The position numbers and the translations under genes were made by a program. DNA of 64,000 nt from Streptomyces sp. CG1 (GTDB lineage: Bacteria > Actinomycetota > Actinomycetes > Streptomycetales > Streptomycetaceae): NCBI RefSeq assembly GCF_041080625.1, contig NZ_CP163518.1:3968001-4032000 (forward strand), read 5' to 3'. This document shows, piece by piece, positions 1 to 9,959 of this stretch (position 1 is the stretch's first letter; the number at the start of each line of letters is the position of its first letter). The notes beneath the pieces are model-generated. The model saw only the letters and a list, made by a program, of their open reading frames with translations, did not search any database and was not told the DNA's origin.

Positions 1-750
1 GTGGGCCGGGTCGAGGCAGTCGATGTCGATGGAGATGTACAGCGGGCGGTCGCCGATGCGCTGGCGCAGCTGGTCGGCCACCTCGTCGGCGCCCCGGCGG
101 TAGATGTCCGCGGAGGTGACGATGCCGAAGCCCATCTTCTCGTCGTCGGTGAGGTCCTGCTTGCCGTACAGGGGGCCGCGCGTGCCCACGTGGGAGAGGG
201 CCGAGGTGTCGAGGATGCCCTCCTCCACCGCGCGGCGGAACGGGGTGCCGTGCGTGTACTCGGCGCCGAAGTAGGTGTCCCAGGTGTCCAGGTGGGCGTC
301 GAAGTGCAGCAGGGCGACCGGGCCGTGCTTCTTCGCCACGGAACGCAGGAGGGGCAGCGCGATGGTGTGGTCGCCGCCCAGGGTCATCAGGCGGGCGCCG
401 GTGCCGAGCAGCTCGTCAGCCGCGGCCTCGATGGTCTCGACGGCCTCGTTGATGTTGAACGGGTTCACGGCGATGTCGCCACCGTCCGCGACCTGCGCGA
501 GGGCGAACGGGGAGGCGTCCTGCGCGGGGTTGTACGGGCGCAGCAGCCGGGACGCCTCGCGGATGGCGTTGCCGCCGAAGCGGGCGCCCGGCCGGTACGA
601 GACGCCGGAGTCGAACGGCACGCCCACGACGGCGACGTCGGCGGTGCCGACCTCGTCCAGGCGGGGCAGCCGGGCGAAGGTCGCGGGGCCGGCGTACCGC
701 GGAATGCGGGAGGAGTCGACGGGACCGCGGGGCGTCTCGTTGCTGTTCAT
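1..750 (-). CDS. speB: Agmatinase-type ureohydrolase (partial, C-terminus off window)
   Basis: Manganese-dependent ureohydrolase of the arginase/agmatinase family, which hydrolyses a guanidino compound to urea and an amine. Reading leftward from the ATG at 748-750, the metal-binding motifs of the family are present: GGDHTI, then HFDAHLDT, then [11 protein letters not shown] close to the window edge. The last part of the protein lies outside the window. It is transcribed leftward, 56 bases after a sodium:solute symporter gene, so the two probably form a uptake-and-hydrolysis operon. The exact substrate (agmatine, guanidinobutyrate or another guanidino acid) cannot be told from motifs. Confidence 0.9.
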   Translation of the reverse strand, partial: MNSNETPRGPVDSSRIPRYAGPATFARLPRLDEVGTADVAVVGVPFDSGVSYRPGARFGGNAIREASRLLRPYNPAQDASPFALAQVADGGDIAVNPFNINEAVETIEAAADELLGTGARLMTLGGDHTIALPLLRSVAKKHGPVALLHFDAHLDTWDTYFGAEYTHGTPFRRAVEEGILDTSALSHVGTRGPLYGKQDLTDDEKMGFGIVTSADIYRRGADEVADQLRQRIGDRPLYISIDIDCLDPAH

Positions 751-806
751 TGTGAAATGCCTTCTTTCTTGCGCTTCGTCGCGCATGTACTGCTTTCCCT
801 ACGACT

Positions 807-2267
807 CTACTGGTGAGCCGGGACCGGTTCGGACGCGAGTTCGGGGGTGCGGCCGGCGAGGCGTTCGCGCCAGGTGCCGAGAACGGTCTCGTCGGTGGGC
901 CGGGTCGCCAGGGAGACGGCGACATAAGCGGCGAGAGAGGCGAGCAGGCCGTAGTAGACGGGCTCGTTGGCGAGGATGCCGTACCCGGCCATCAGGCCGA
1001 TCACGGCGAGGCCGCCGGCGAGCACCGAGGCCAGCGCGCCCTGGGCGGTGCCGCGCTTCCACAGCAGGCCGCCGAGGATCGGGACGAGCAGGCCGCCGAC
1101 GAGCAGGTTGTAGGCGACGGTCAGCGCTTCGACCACGTTGTTCAGGGCGATCGCCGTACCGATCACCGCGATGCCCATGATCAGGATGAAGGCGCGGTTG
1201 CCGCCGACCTCGTCATGGTCGTCGGACGGCTTCTTGGCGATGCCCCGCAGTCGCGACCAGATGTCGTTGTTGGCGACGGTGGCGCAGGCGATCAGCGCGC
1301 CGGAGGACGTCGACATGACGGCGGCGAGGGCTGCGGCCAGCACCAACCCGCGTACGCCGACGGGGAGTTCGGCCTTGACGATGGTGGCGAAGGCGTCGTC
1401 GGGGCTGCCCAGCCTGGGGTAGAGCACCTTGGCGGCCGTACCGATCACCGCGCCGGCGAGGGCGTAGGCAAGACAGTAGGTTCCGGCGACCGTGCCGCCC
1501 CATCTGGCGGTCCTGTCGCTGCGGGCGGTGAACACGCGCTGCCAGATGTCCTGGCCGATCAGCATGCCGAACGTGTAGATCAGGACGTAGGTGAAGATCG
1601 TCTCGCCGCCGATGCCCAGCGGGTCGAAGTACGAGGTAGGCAGCTTGGCCTTCATCGCACCGAAGCCACCGGCCTTGACGACCGCGATGGGCAGGAGCAG
1701 GAGCAGCACGCCGATCGTCTTCACCACGAACTGGACCATGTCGGTCAGGGTGATCGACCACATGCCGCCGAGGGTGGAGTAGGCGACGACGATCGAGCCG
1801 CCGAGGACGATCGCGAGGGTCCGGTTCATGTCGAAGAGGACGTCGAAGATCGTGGCGTAGGCGATGGTGGAGGTGACGGCGAGCATCAGGGTGTACGCCC
1901 ACATGACCACGCCGGAGATCACGCCCGCTTTGCCGCCGTAGCGCAGGTCCAGCATCTCGGAGACGGTGTAGACCTTCAGCCGGGCGATGCGGGCGGAGAA
2001 GAAGACCGACAGGGCGAGCAGCCCGAGCCCGATGGTGAAGACCATCCAGGCACCCGACAGCCCGTACTTGTACCCCAGTCCCACGCCGCCGATGGTGGAC
2101 GCGCCACCGAGGACGATCGCCGCCATGGTGCCGGAGTACATGGCGGGCCCGAGGCGCCGCCCGGCCACCAGGAACTCGCTCTTCGACTTGGCGCGGCGCA
2201 TGCCCCACCAGCCCATGGCCAGCATCCCGGCGAGATAGACGACGATCACGGTGTAGTCGACGGCCAT
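807..2267 (-). CDS. Sodium:solute symporter (SSS family)
   Basis: Integral membrane sodium-coupled permease of 486 residues with about 12-13 hydrophobic segments. The N-terminal helix is followed by KSEFLVAGRRLGP, typical of SSS transporters. The start is the ATG at 2265-2267, preceded by a strong AAGGAGG ribosome site; the open frame extends further upstream but without one. It precedes the agmatinase gene in the same direction and faces a divergent PucR regulator 116 bases away, so it probably imports the substrate of the ureohydrolase. The substrate itself is inferred from context only. Confidence 0.85.
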   Translation of the reverse strand: MAVDYTVIVVYLAGMLAMGWWGMRRAKSKSEFLVAGRRLGPAMYSGTMAAIVLGGASTIGGVGLGYKYGLSGAWMVFTIGLGLLALSVFFSARIARLKVYTVSEMLDLRYGGKAGVISGVVMWAYTLMLAVTSTIAYATIFDVLFDMNRTLAIVLGGSIVVAYSTLGGMWSITLTDMVQFVVKTIGVLLLLLPIAVVKAGGFGAMKAKLPTSYFDPLGIGGETIFTYVLIYTFGMLIGQDIWQRVFTARSDRTARWGGTVAGTYCLAYALAGAVIGTAAKVLYPRLGSPDDAFATIVKAELPVGVRGLVLAAALAAVMSTSSGALIACATVANNDIWSRLRGIAKKPSDDHDEVGGNRAFILIMGIAVIGTAIALNNVVEALTVAYNLLVGGLLVPILGGLLWKRGTAQGALASVLAGGLAVIGLMAGYGILANEPVYYGLLASLAAYVAVSLATRPTDETVLGTWRERLAGRTPELASEPVPAHQ

Positions 2268-2383
2268 GAGGCCCTCCTTCACTCGAAGTCGTACTGGGGT
2301 CCGCCGGCGGGTGACGTCCCTCGACACTAGGTGGCCGGAAAGCAGCTGCGAAGTGTACGTTTCATCCATATGAGCGGGGGGAA

Positions 2384-3910
2384 GTGGATGGAACGCACAC
2401 CATGCCGGAGACGATCACCCCAGCCGTCCCACCGACCCCACCCGTAACGCTCTCGGCGCTGCTGGCCCGCGAGGATCTCGCCCTGCGGCAGATCGCGGGC
2501 CCGACGGATCAGGGGACCGTGATCCACTGGGCGCACACCTCGGAGATGGCCGACCCGTACCCGTATCTGCTGGGCGGCGAGCTGCTGCTGACGGCCGGGG
2601 TGCACATCCCGGAGGCGGCGGATTCAGAGGGGGGCGCCCCCGGTCAGGCGAAGTCGAGACTGGGGGAGTACTTCGACGGCTACGTCTCCCGGATCGTCGC
2701 GGCGGGCGGCGCGGCCCTCGGCTTCGGTCTGGCCCCGGTGCACGACACGGTCCCGCCGGCACTGGTCGCGGCCTGCGAGCACCACGGCCTCCCGCTGCTG
2801 GAGGTGCCGCCGCAGACCACGTTCTCCGGCGTGGCCCGCGCGGTGTGGCAGCTGATGGCCCAGGCTCGGCTGGCCGAACTGCGCCGCGTCACGGAGGCCC
2901 AGCAGAGCCTCGCCTCCGCCGCGGCCCGCCCCGACCCGGTCCCCTCGGTCCTACGGCAACTGGCCCAGCGCCTGGCCGGCCGGGCGGTGCTCCACGGCCC
3001 CGATGGCACGGAGATCGCCTCGGCGGGCCGGGAGGCGGGGCCGGGCGTACGGGAGGCGCTGACGGACCTGGCGGGGGTGGTACGGCCGACCGGGGCGGGC
3101 ACCCCCACCTCCGCCACCGACACGCTCGGGGACACCCACCTCGCCGCCTACGCCCTCGGTTCGGGCGAGGGTTTCGTCCTGGGCGTGGCCACCGCGCGGC
3201 GCGAACCCGGCGACCACACCATCGCCTCCGTGGCCTCCGTACTGCTGTCGCTGCTGACCGGGGAGCATCACAGCGGGGCCGGGGCCGCGCGGTCCTCGGC
3301 GTTCGTGCGGCTGCTGCTCGGGGCGCGCCCGGAGGAGGTCGCTCCGCTGCTCGGCGAGGGGAGCTGGGTCGTCGTACACGCCCGGCCCGAGGCACAGCTT
3401 CCGGACGCCGTCGCCGCCTCGGCGCTCGGCGCCGCGCTGGGCTCACCGCTGGTCGACCTCGCGCGCGATGTCGTACGGGTGCTGGTGCCGGGCGGGCGGG
3501 TACCGGAGCCGCAGCCCGGCTGGGCGCTCGGGGTGAGCGCCGCGGTGGAGCCGCGTGCGTGGCCGGCCGCCGACACCCAGGCGGCCCGCGCCCTGGCCCG
3601 CGCCCGCGCCACCCGCACCCCGCTGATCCGGCACGGCGCCCGCCCGGGCCTGGCGGACCTGGTCCCGCGGGCGGACGCCGAGACCCACGCCCGCGCACTG
3701 CTGGCACCACTCACCGGCCGGCCCGAGCTCACCGAGACCCTGCGCAACTGGCTTGCTTTGCACGGCAGTTGGGACCGCACGGCAGTGGCCATGGACGTGC
3801 ACCGCAACACGGTGCGCCAACGCATCGCCCGCTGCGCGGCCCTGCTGCACACCGATTTGGACGACCCGGACGTCCGCATGGAGTTGTGGTTCGCGCTGCG
3901 GCATGGCTGA
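2384..3910 (+). CDS. PucR-family transcriptional regulator
   Basis: Regulator of 508 residues with an N-terminal PucR ligand domain (about residues 25-160) and a C-terminal PucR helix-turn-helix (about 445-505; note LHGSWDRTAVAMDVHRNTVRQR). PucR proteins typically control nitrogen or purine catabolism, and this one is divergent from the symporter-ureohydrolase pair, its likely target. The start at 2384 follows a purine-rich GGGGGGAAG; an in-frame ATG at 2402 is an alternative. Around residues 83-96 there is a low-complexity stretch with a rare AGA codon that looks like an in-frame insertion (see findings). Confidence 0.88.
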   Translation: MDGTHTMPETITPAVPPTPPVTLSALLAREDLALRQIAGPTDQGTVIHWAHTSEMADPYPYLLGGELLLTAGVHIPEAADSEGGAPGQAKSRLGEYFDGYVSRIVAAGGAALGFGLAPVHDTVPPALVAACEHHGLPLLEVPPQTTFSGVARAVWQLMAQARLAELRRVTEAQQSLASAAARPDPVPSVLRQLAQRLAGRAVLHGPDGTEIASAGREAGPGVREALTDLAGVVRPTGAGTPTSATDTLGDTHLAAYALGSGEGFVLGVATARREPGDHTIASVASVLLSLLTGEHHSGAGAARSSAFVRLLLGARPEEVAPLLGEGSWVVVHARPEAQLPDAVAASALGAALGSPLVDLARDVVRVLVPGGRVPEPQPGWALGVSAAVEPRAWPAADTQAARALARARATRTPLIRHGARPGLADLVPRADAETHARALLAPLTGRPELTETLRNWLALHGSWDRTAVAMDVHRNTVRQRIARCAALLHTDLDDPDVRMELWFALRHG

Positions 3911-3982
3911 GCAGGAGTGACCCCCGTCCCAGCCCCCGATATGCCGAGGACTCCGGTCGCGCGCTGCCTCACAATGGGAGGC

Positions 3983-4771
3983 ATGCCGATATCCGGGACA
4001 CCCAGCCGCGCCCAGCTCGTCGACCACCTGGTGAGGACCCGTGTCGCGGGGGACGTCGCCACGCCCCGCGAGAACAACCTCTCCCACTACCGTCAGCTCG
4101 CCAACGGTGTCCGTAATTTCTGGCTCGGCCTGGAGCTGGGCGACCGCTGGACCGACGAACAGGACGTGCTCGCGGTGATGGCCGAGCGGGTGGGGGTCAA
4201 CGACGACCCCGAGTACCGGTACGGGCAGGACACCATCGACCCCGAGCTGACCGTGGCCGCGCTGGAGCGGATGGCGGCACGGCTGCGCAAGGCGGCCGAG
4301 GGGCAGCAGCGGGTGCTGTTCGCGACCGGGCACCCGGGGGGTCTGCTGGATGTGCACCGGGCCACGGCCGCCGCGCTGCGCGCCGCGGGCTGCGAGATCG
4401 TCGTCATCCCGGACGGGCTGCAGACGGACGAGGGCTACGTCATGCAGTTCGCGGACGTGGCGGTGCTGGAGCACGGGGCGACGCTGTGGCACACCCACTC
4501 CGGGGAGCCGATGCGGGCCATTCTGACGGGACTTGAGCGCGAGGGGCGTCCGCTGCCGGACCTGGTGGTCGCCGACCACGGGTGGGCCGGGTACGCCGGG
4601 CAGCACGGGGTCGATTCCGTCGGGTACGCCGACTGCAACGACCCGGCGCTGTTCCTCGCCGAGTCCGAGGGCACCGTCCAGGTCGTCGTACCCCTGGACG
4701 ACCATGTGCTCAGCCCCCGCCACTACGACCCGATGACGGCGTACCTGCTGGCGGCGGCCGGACTTTCCTGA
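3983..4771 (+). CDS. Conserved actinobacterial phosphatase-like protein
   Basis: Soluble protein of about 262 residues that matches the small actinobacterial Pfam family simply called Phosphatase, as I recall it. Visible landmarks are LFATGHPGGLLDVHRATA, HTHSGEPMRA and VVADHGWAGYAG, with several His and Asp residues that could bind metal. The biochemical substrate is not known to me. Two in-frame ATGs (3974, 3983) compete as start. A CACAAT hexamer just upstream could be a -10 box of a leaderless transcript, which would favour 3983. It follows the PucR gene by 72 bases in the same direction. Confidence 0.7.
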   Translation: MPISGTPSRAQLVDHLVRTRVAGDVATPRENNLSHYRQLANGVRNFWLGLELGDRWTDEQDVLAVMAERVGVNDDPEYRYGQDTIDPELTVAALERMAARLRKAAEGQQRVLFATGHPGGLLDVHRATAAALRAAGCEIVVIPDGLQTDEGYVMQFADVAVLEHGATLWHTHSGEPMRAILTGLEREGRPLPDLVVADHGWAGYAGQHGVDSVGYADCNDPALFLAESEGTVQVVVPLDDHVLSPRHYDPMTAYLLAAAGLS

Positions 4772-4795
4772 CCGGCCCCGCCGACGCCCACGCGG

Positions 4796-4830
4796 CACTG
4801 TGCGGCCCCGCGTCGCGGAGCCGCACAGTG
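4796..4830. terminator. Bidirectional terminator hairpin
   Basis: Perfect 11-bp stem CACTGTGCGGC / GCCGCACAGTG (4796-4806 with 4820-4830) lying between two convergent genes, the phosphatase-like gene and the His-rich protein gene. The loop itself is partly self-complementary. Confidence 0.75.
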
Positions 4831-4851
4831 TTGGGCGCTGTAGGCGTCGGA

Positions 4852-5205
4852 TCAGCGGCCGTTGTTGCCGTTGCCGCCACCCTTGTTGCCGTTGTCACCA
4901 CCGTTGTTGCCGTTGTCACCACGGCCGTTGTTCCCGTTGTCACCGCGACCGTTGTCACCGCGACCGTTGTCACCGCGACCGTTGTCGCCACGGCCGTTGT
5001 CGCGGTCGCCGCGGCCGCGGTCACGGTCGCCACGGCCGTGGTCGCGACCGTGGTGGTGGCCGTGGTGACGACCGCAGTGGTGATGGTGGTGGTGGTGTGC
5101 AGGTGCTGCCGAGGCGGTGCCCGCCGCGCCTATGGCGGTTCCGCCCGCCAGCAGGAAGCCTGCTGCGGACATCACGACATAACGCCTGATGCGCTGTGCT
5201 CGCAT
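4852..5205 (-). CDS. Secreted His-rich, Asn-Gly-Arg-Asp repeat protein
   Basis: Small protein of 117 residues. Residues 1-34 form a signal peptide (RRYVVMSAAGFLLAGGTAIGAAGTASAA, cleavage after ASA or nearby). The mature part begins with seven consecutive His, continues as an H/G/R/D-rich stretch, and then becomes a run of NGRGD/NGNNGRGD repeats to the C-terminus. There is a single Cys in the His-rich part. No enzyme domain is visible. The His block suggests metal binding and the rest is probably disordered; this is inference. Codon pattern and the clean signal peptide support a real gene. It stands alone, convergent with its left neighbour. Confidence 0.75.
   Translation of the reverse strand: MRAQRIRRYVVMSAAGFLLAGGTAIGAAGTASAAPAHHHHHHHCGRHHGHHHGRDHGRGDRDRGRGDRDNGRGDNGRGDNGRGDNGRGDNGNNGRGDNGNNGGDNGNKGGGNGNNGR
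4934..5008. repeat. 15-bp tandem repeat array inside the His-rich protein gene
   Basis: Five consecutive 15-bp units, the first three identical (CCGTTGTCACCGCGA) and the last two diverged, encode the repeated Asn-Gly-Arg-Gly-Asp block on the minus strand. Unit number is likely to vary between strains through slippage. Confidence 0.8.
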
Positions 5206-5465
5206 GGGAGATTGCCCTTTCGTTGTCCACCATCCCGAGCGGCTTCATGGGGGAGGCGCGGGATGGATGGCCGGCGCCGTGCTCACAGAAGGGGGAAGGG
5301 CACGGCGCGCTCTTGAGGTGTCACCGCAGAAGGTTGGTCACACGCCCGTCGCCGCCGACGTCTGCCGTTCCGGGTACCCGGAAACTCGTCGGCCGGTTAC
5401 GCCATGTGCTGCGGCTTTCACTCTTAGAGATTAGTGCCCCATGTGTCACTCGGCATCTCGGCGGA

Positions 5466-6344
5466 TCAGGCACGCGGAACGCGGACCACGCCCTCCTGGA
5501 TGACGGTGATCGCGAGCTGCCCGTCCTGGGTGTAGATCCGGGCCTGGCCGAGGCCGCGGCCGCCGTGCGCGGACGGGGACTCCTGGTCGTACAGCAGCCA
5601 CTCGTCGGCGCGGAAGGGCCGGTGGAACCACATCGCGTGGTCCAGGGAGGCTCCCACGACATCCCCGACTGCCCAGCCGCCGCGGCCGTGCGCGAGCAGG
5701 ATGGAGTCGAGGAGGGTCATGTCGGAGACGTAGGTGGCTAGGACGACATGCAGCAACGGTTCGTCAAAAGCACAGTCCAGCTTGCCGTTGGTGCGGAACC
5801 AGACCTGCGAGTGCGGCTCGCGCGGCTCGCCGAACTGCCCGTACGGCGGCTCCTCCACGTACCTCAGGTCGATCGCCTCGCGGGCCTCCAGGAACTTCTC
5901 GACGACCTCGGGGGCGAGGTGGTCGTAGCCGCGCAGGCGTTCCTGCGAGGTGGGGAGGGTCTCCGGGTCGGGCGATTCCGGCATGGGTGCCTGGTGTTCC
6001 AGGCCTTCCTCGTACGTCTGGAAGGACGCCGAGAGATGGAAGATCGGCTTGCCGTGCTGGACGGCGACCACGCGGCGGGTGGTGAAGGAACGGCCGTCGC
6101 GGATGCGGTCCACGGTGTAGACGATCGGCGCGCCGGGGTCGCCGGGGCGCAGGAAGTAGGCGTGCAAGGAGTGCGCGAGCCGGTCTGCGGGGACCGTCCG
6201 CCCGGCGGCGACCAGCGCCTGCGCCGCGACCTGCCCGCCGAAGACCCGGGGGACGACTGCGGAGCGGGACCGGCCCCGGAAGATGTTCTCCTCGATCTGC
6301 TCCAGGTCGAGCAGATCGAGGAGATCCTGAAGTGCCTGGCTCAT
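5466..6344 (-). CDS. tesB: Acyl-CoA thioesterase II
   Basis: TesB-type double-hotdog thioesterase of 292 residues, hydrolysing acyl-CoA to free acid and CoA. N-terminal hotdog: FRGRSRSAVVPRVFGGQVAAQAL and HSLHAYFLRPGD. C-terminal hotdog: SLDHAMWFHRPFRADEW followed by GRGLGQARIYTQDG, carrying the conserved Asp and Gln positions of the TesB active site. Length is usual for the family. It lies 35 bases upstream-to-downstream of the acyl-CoA dehydrogenase gene in the same direction and is probably the last gene of a TetR-dehydrogenase-thioesterase transcript. Confidence 0.92.
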   Translation of the reverse strand: MSQALQDLLDLLDLEQIEENIFRGRSRSAVVPRVFGGQVAAQALVAAGRTVPADRLAHSLHAYFLRPGDPGAPIVYTVDRIRDGRSFTTRRVVAVQHGKPIFHLSASFQTYEEGLEHQAPMPESPDPETLPTSQERLRGYDHLAPEVVEKFLEAREAIDLRYVEEPPYGQFGEPREPHSQVWFRTNGKLDCAFDEPLLHVVLATYVSDMTLLDSILLAHGRGGWAVGDVVGASLDHAMWFHRPFRADEWLLYDQESPSAHGGRGLGQARIYTQDGQLAITVIQEGVVRVPRA

Positions 6345-6379
6345 GGCGTCAGTTGTACCGGCCGGTGATTGCGGAGACC

Positions 6380-7537
6380 TTACAGACCCATGTCCTTGGC
6401 GATGATCGACTTCATGATCTCGCTGGTGCCGCCGTAGATGCGGTTGACACGGTTGTCCGCGTAGAGGCGCGCGATCGGGTACTCGTTCATGTACCCGTAG
6501 CCGCCGTGCAGCTGGAGGCAGCGGTCGATGACGCGGTGGGCGACCTCGGTGCAGAACAGCTTCGCGGAGGCGGCCTCGGCGGGGGTCAGCTCACCGGCGT
6601 CCAGGGCCTCCGTCGCGCGGTCGGCGACGGCCTCGGCGGCGTCGACCTCGGCCTGGCAGGCGGCCAGCTCGAACTTGGTGTTCTGGAAGTGCGCGACCGG
6701 CTTGCCGAAGACGGTGCGCTCCTGGACGTACTGCTTGGCGAACCGGACGGCGGCCTTGGCCTGCGCGTAGGCGCCGAAGGCGATGCCCCAGCGCTCGGAG
6801 GCGAGGTTGTGGCCGAGGTAGTAGAAGCCCTTGTTCTCCTCGCCGAGCAGGTCCTCGACGGGCACCTTGACGTCCACGAAGGCCAGCTCGGCGGTGTCGG
6901 AGGTCTTCAGGCCGAGCTTGTCCAGCTTGCGGCCGACGGAGTAGCCCTCGGACTTGGTGTCCACGGCGAACAGGGAGATGCCGTGGCGGCGGTCCTCGGC
7001 GGTGGGCGCGGAGGTGCGGGCGCACACGATCACACGGTCGGCGTGGACGCCGCCGGTGATGAAGGTCTTGGCGCCGTTGAGGACGTAGTGGGTGCCGTCC
7101 TCGGAGAGCTTGGCGGTGGACTTCATGCCCGCGAGGTCGGAGCCGGTGCCCGGCTCCGTCATCGCGATGGCCCACATCTCCTCGCCGGTGACGAACTTCG
7201 GCAGGTAGCGCTTCTTCTGCTCGTCGTCGGCGAGCATCTTGATGTACGGCAGGGCGAGCAGCACGTGCACGCCGGAGCCGCCGAACTGGACGCCCGCGCG
7301 GGCGGTCTCCTCGTAGAGGACGGCCTCGAACTTGTGGCTGTCCAGGCCCGCGCCACCGAACTCCTCGGGCACGTTGATGCCGAAGATACCCAGCTCACCG
7401 AGCTTGTAGTAGAAGTCGCGCGGCGCCTGGCCGGCGGCGAACCACTCGTCGTAGACCGGGACGACCTCGGCCTCGATGAAGGCGCGCAGGGTCTCCCGGA
7501 ACGCCTCGTGATCCTCGTTGAACACCGTACGGCGCAC
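6380..7537 (-). CDS. Acyl-CoA dehydrogenase
   Basis: FAD-dependent acyl-CoA dehydrogenase of about 385 residues, catalysing alpha,beta-desaturation of an acyl-CoA thioester. The usual signatures are visible: AITEPGTGSDLAG-like MTEPGTGSDLAGMKSTA, QERTVFGKPVAHFQNTKFELA, and LQLHGGYGYMNEYPIARLYADNRVNRIYGGTSEIMK at the C-terminus (written here in parts of the conserved blocks). The GTG at 7535-7537 is chosen because GGAGG lies 8 bases before it; a GTG three codons upstream overlaps that site. It sits between the TetR regulator and tesB. Chain-length preference is not evident. Confidence 0.9.
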   Translation of the reverse strand: MRRTVFNEDHEAFRETLRAFIEAEVVPVYDEWFAAGQAPRDFYYKLGELGIFGINVPEEFGGAGLDSHKFEAVLYEETARAGVQFGGSGVHVLLALPYIKMLADDEQKKRYLPKFVTGEEMWAIAMTEPGTGSDLAGMKSTAKLSEDGTHYVLNGAKTFITGGVHADRVIVCARTSAPTAEDRRHGISLFAVDTKSEGYSVGRKLDKLGLKTSDTAELAFVDVKVPVEDLLGEENKGFYYLGHNLASERWGIAFGAYAQAKAAVRFAKQYVQERTVFGKPVAHFQNTKFELAACQAEVDAAEAVADRATEALDAGELTPAEAASAKLFCTEVAHRVIDRCLQLHGGYGYMNEYPIARLYADNRVNRIYGGTSEIMKSIIAKDMGL

Positions 7538-7621
7538 GCCGCCCACCTCCAGGTACCTGTCTAAGCGCTTGCTCAGACTCGAAGATACCGGCGAGTAGGG
7601 CGATGCGTCCAGAGACGCAGG

Positions 7622-8224
7622 TCACTCCTCGTCGGCACCCGCCGCCTCGAACGCGCCGCACGCCATCCGGTGCAGCAGCGCCGCCGTCGTCCCCCGGCCG
7701 GGCAGCGTGCCCGCGCGGCCGAGGTGCGGGGTGGAGTTCAGCAGGCCGAAGACCGAGTGGACGGCGGAGCGGGCGGCGGGCTCGGTCAGTGCCGGGTACA
7801 CCTCGCGGACCACCTCGACCCACAGCTCGACGTACTGCCGCTGAAGCTGCCGCACCAGCTTGCGGTCGCTGTCGCGCAGGCGGTCCAGCTCGCGGTCGTG
7901 CAGGGTGATCAGGGGACGGTCGTCCAGGGCGAAGTCGATGTGGCCCTCGATCAGGGAGTCCAGGATCCGGCTCGCGGGCACCCCGTCGGCCTCCGCCAGG
8001 CGCCGCTTCGCCCCCGTCAGCAGCTGGCCGCTGATGCCGACCAGCAGCTCGGCGAGCATCGCGTCCTTGCCGGGGAAGTGCCGGTAGAGACCGGGGCCGC
8101 TGATCCCCACCGCGGCGCCTATCTCGTCGACACCGACGCCGTGGAAGCCGCGCTCGGCGAAGAGCCGGGCGGCCTCCTTCAGGATCTGCTCGCGGCGGGT
8201 CGGGGCGTCGGTTCTGGTGACCAT
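7622..8224 (-). CDS. TetR-family repressor of the acyl-CoA/leucine catabolic genes
   Basis: TetR regulator of 200 residues. The DNA-binding domain is at residues 10-60 (REQILKEAARLFAERGFHGV then GPGLYRHFPGKDAMLAEL); the C-terminal part is of the TetR_C type. It is divergent from the methylcrotonyl-CoA carboxylase operon and starts the leftward dehydrogenase-thioesterase set. The 107-bp intergenic region holds two copies of a GGTTARCGGTCRTTAAC element, so it probably represses both directions and responds to an acyl-CoA. The effector is inferred from context. Confidence 0.85.
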   Translation of the reverse strand: MVTRTDAPTRREQILKEAARLFAERGFHGVGVDEIGAAVGISGPGLYRHFPGKDAMLAELLVGISGQLLTGAKRRLAEADGVPASRILDSLIEGHIDFALDDRPLITLHDRELDRLRDSDRKLVRQLQRQYVELWVEVVREVYPALTEPAARSAVHSVFGLLNSTPHLGRAGTLPGRGTTAALLHRMACGAFEAAGADEE

Positions 8225-8245
8225 GCAGGCAATTCTAGACAGCGA

Positions 8246-8290
8246 GGTTAGCGGTCGTTAACCTGAAGGAAATGGTTAACGGTCATTAAC
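8246..8290. promoter_or_regulatory. Paired operator sites between TetR gene and carboxylase operon
   Basis: GGTTAGCGGTCGTTAACC at 8246-8263 is an almost perfect inverted repeat. A second copy, GGTTAACGGTCATTAAC, lies at 8274-8290, 28 bases further on. Their position between divergent promoters and next to the TetR start marks them as the likely repressor binding sites. Confidence 0.65.
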
Positions 8291-8331
8291 AGCGGATCGC
8301 AGGTTCGATCACCGGGTGAGGGGACCGCAGA

Positions 8332-9948
<1,617 letters not shown>

Positions 9949-9959
9949 GGAGGGGAACC

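Noticed and set aside
1..816. A long rightward open frame across the agmatinase gene
   Set aside because: It is the mirror frame of the ureohydrolase gene; only the minus-strand reading has domain motifs.
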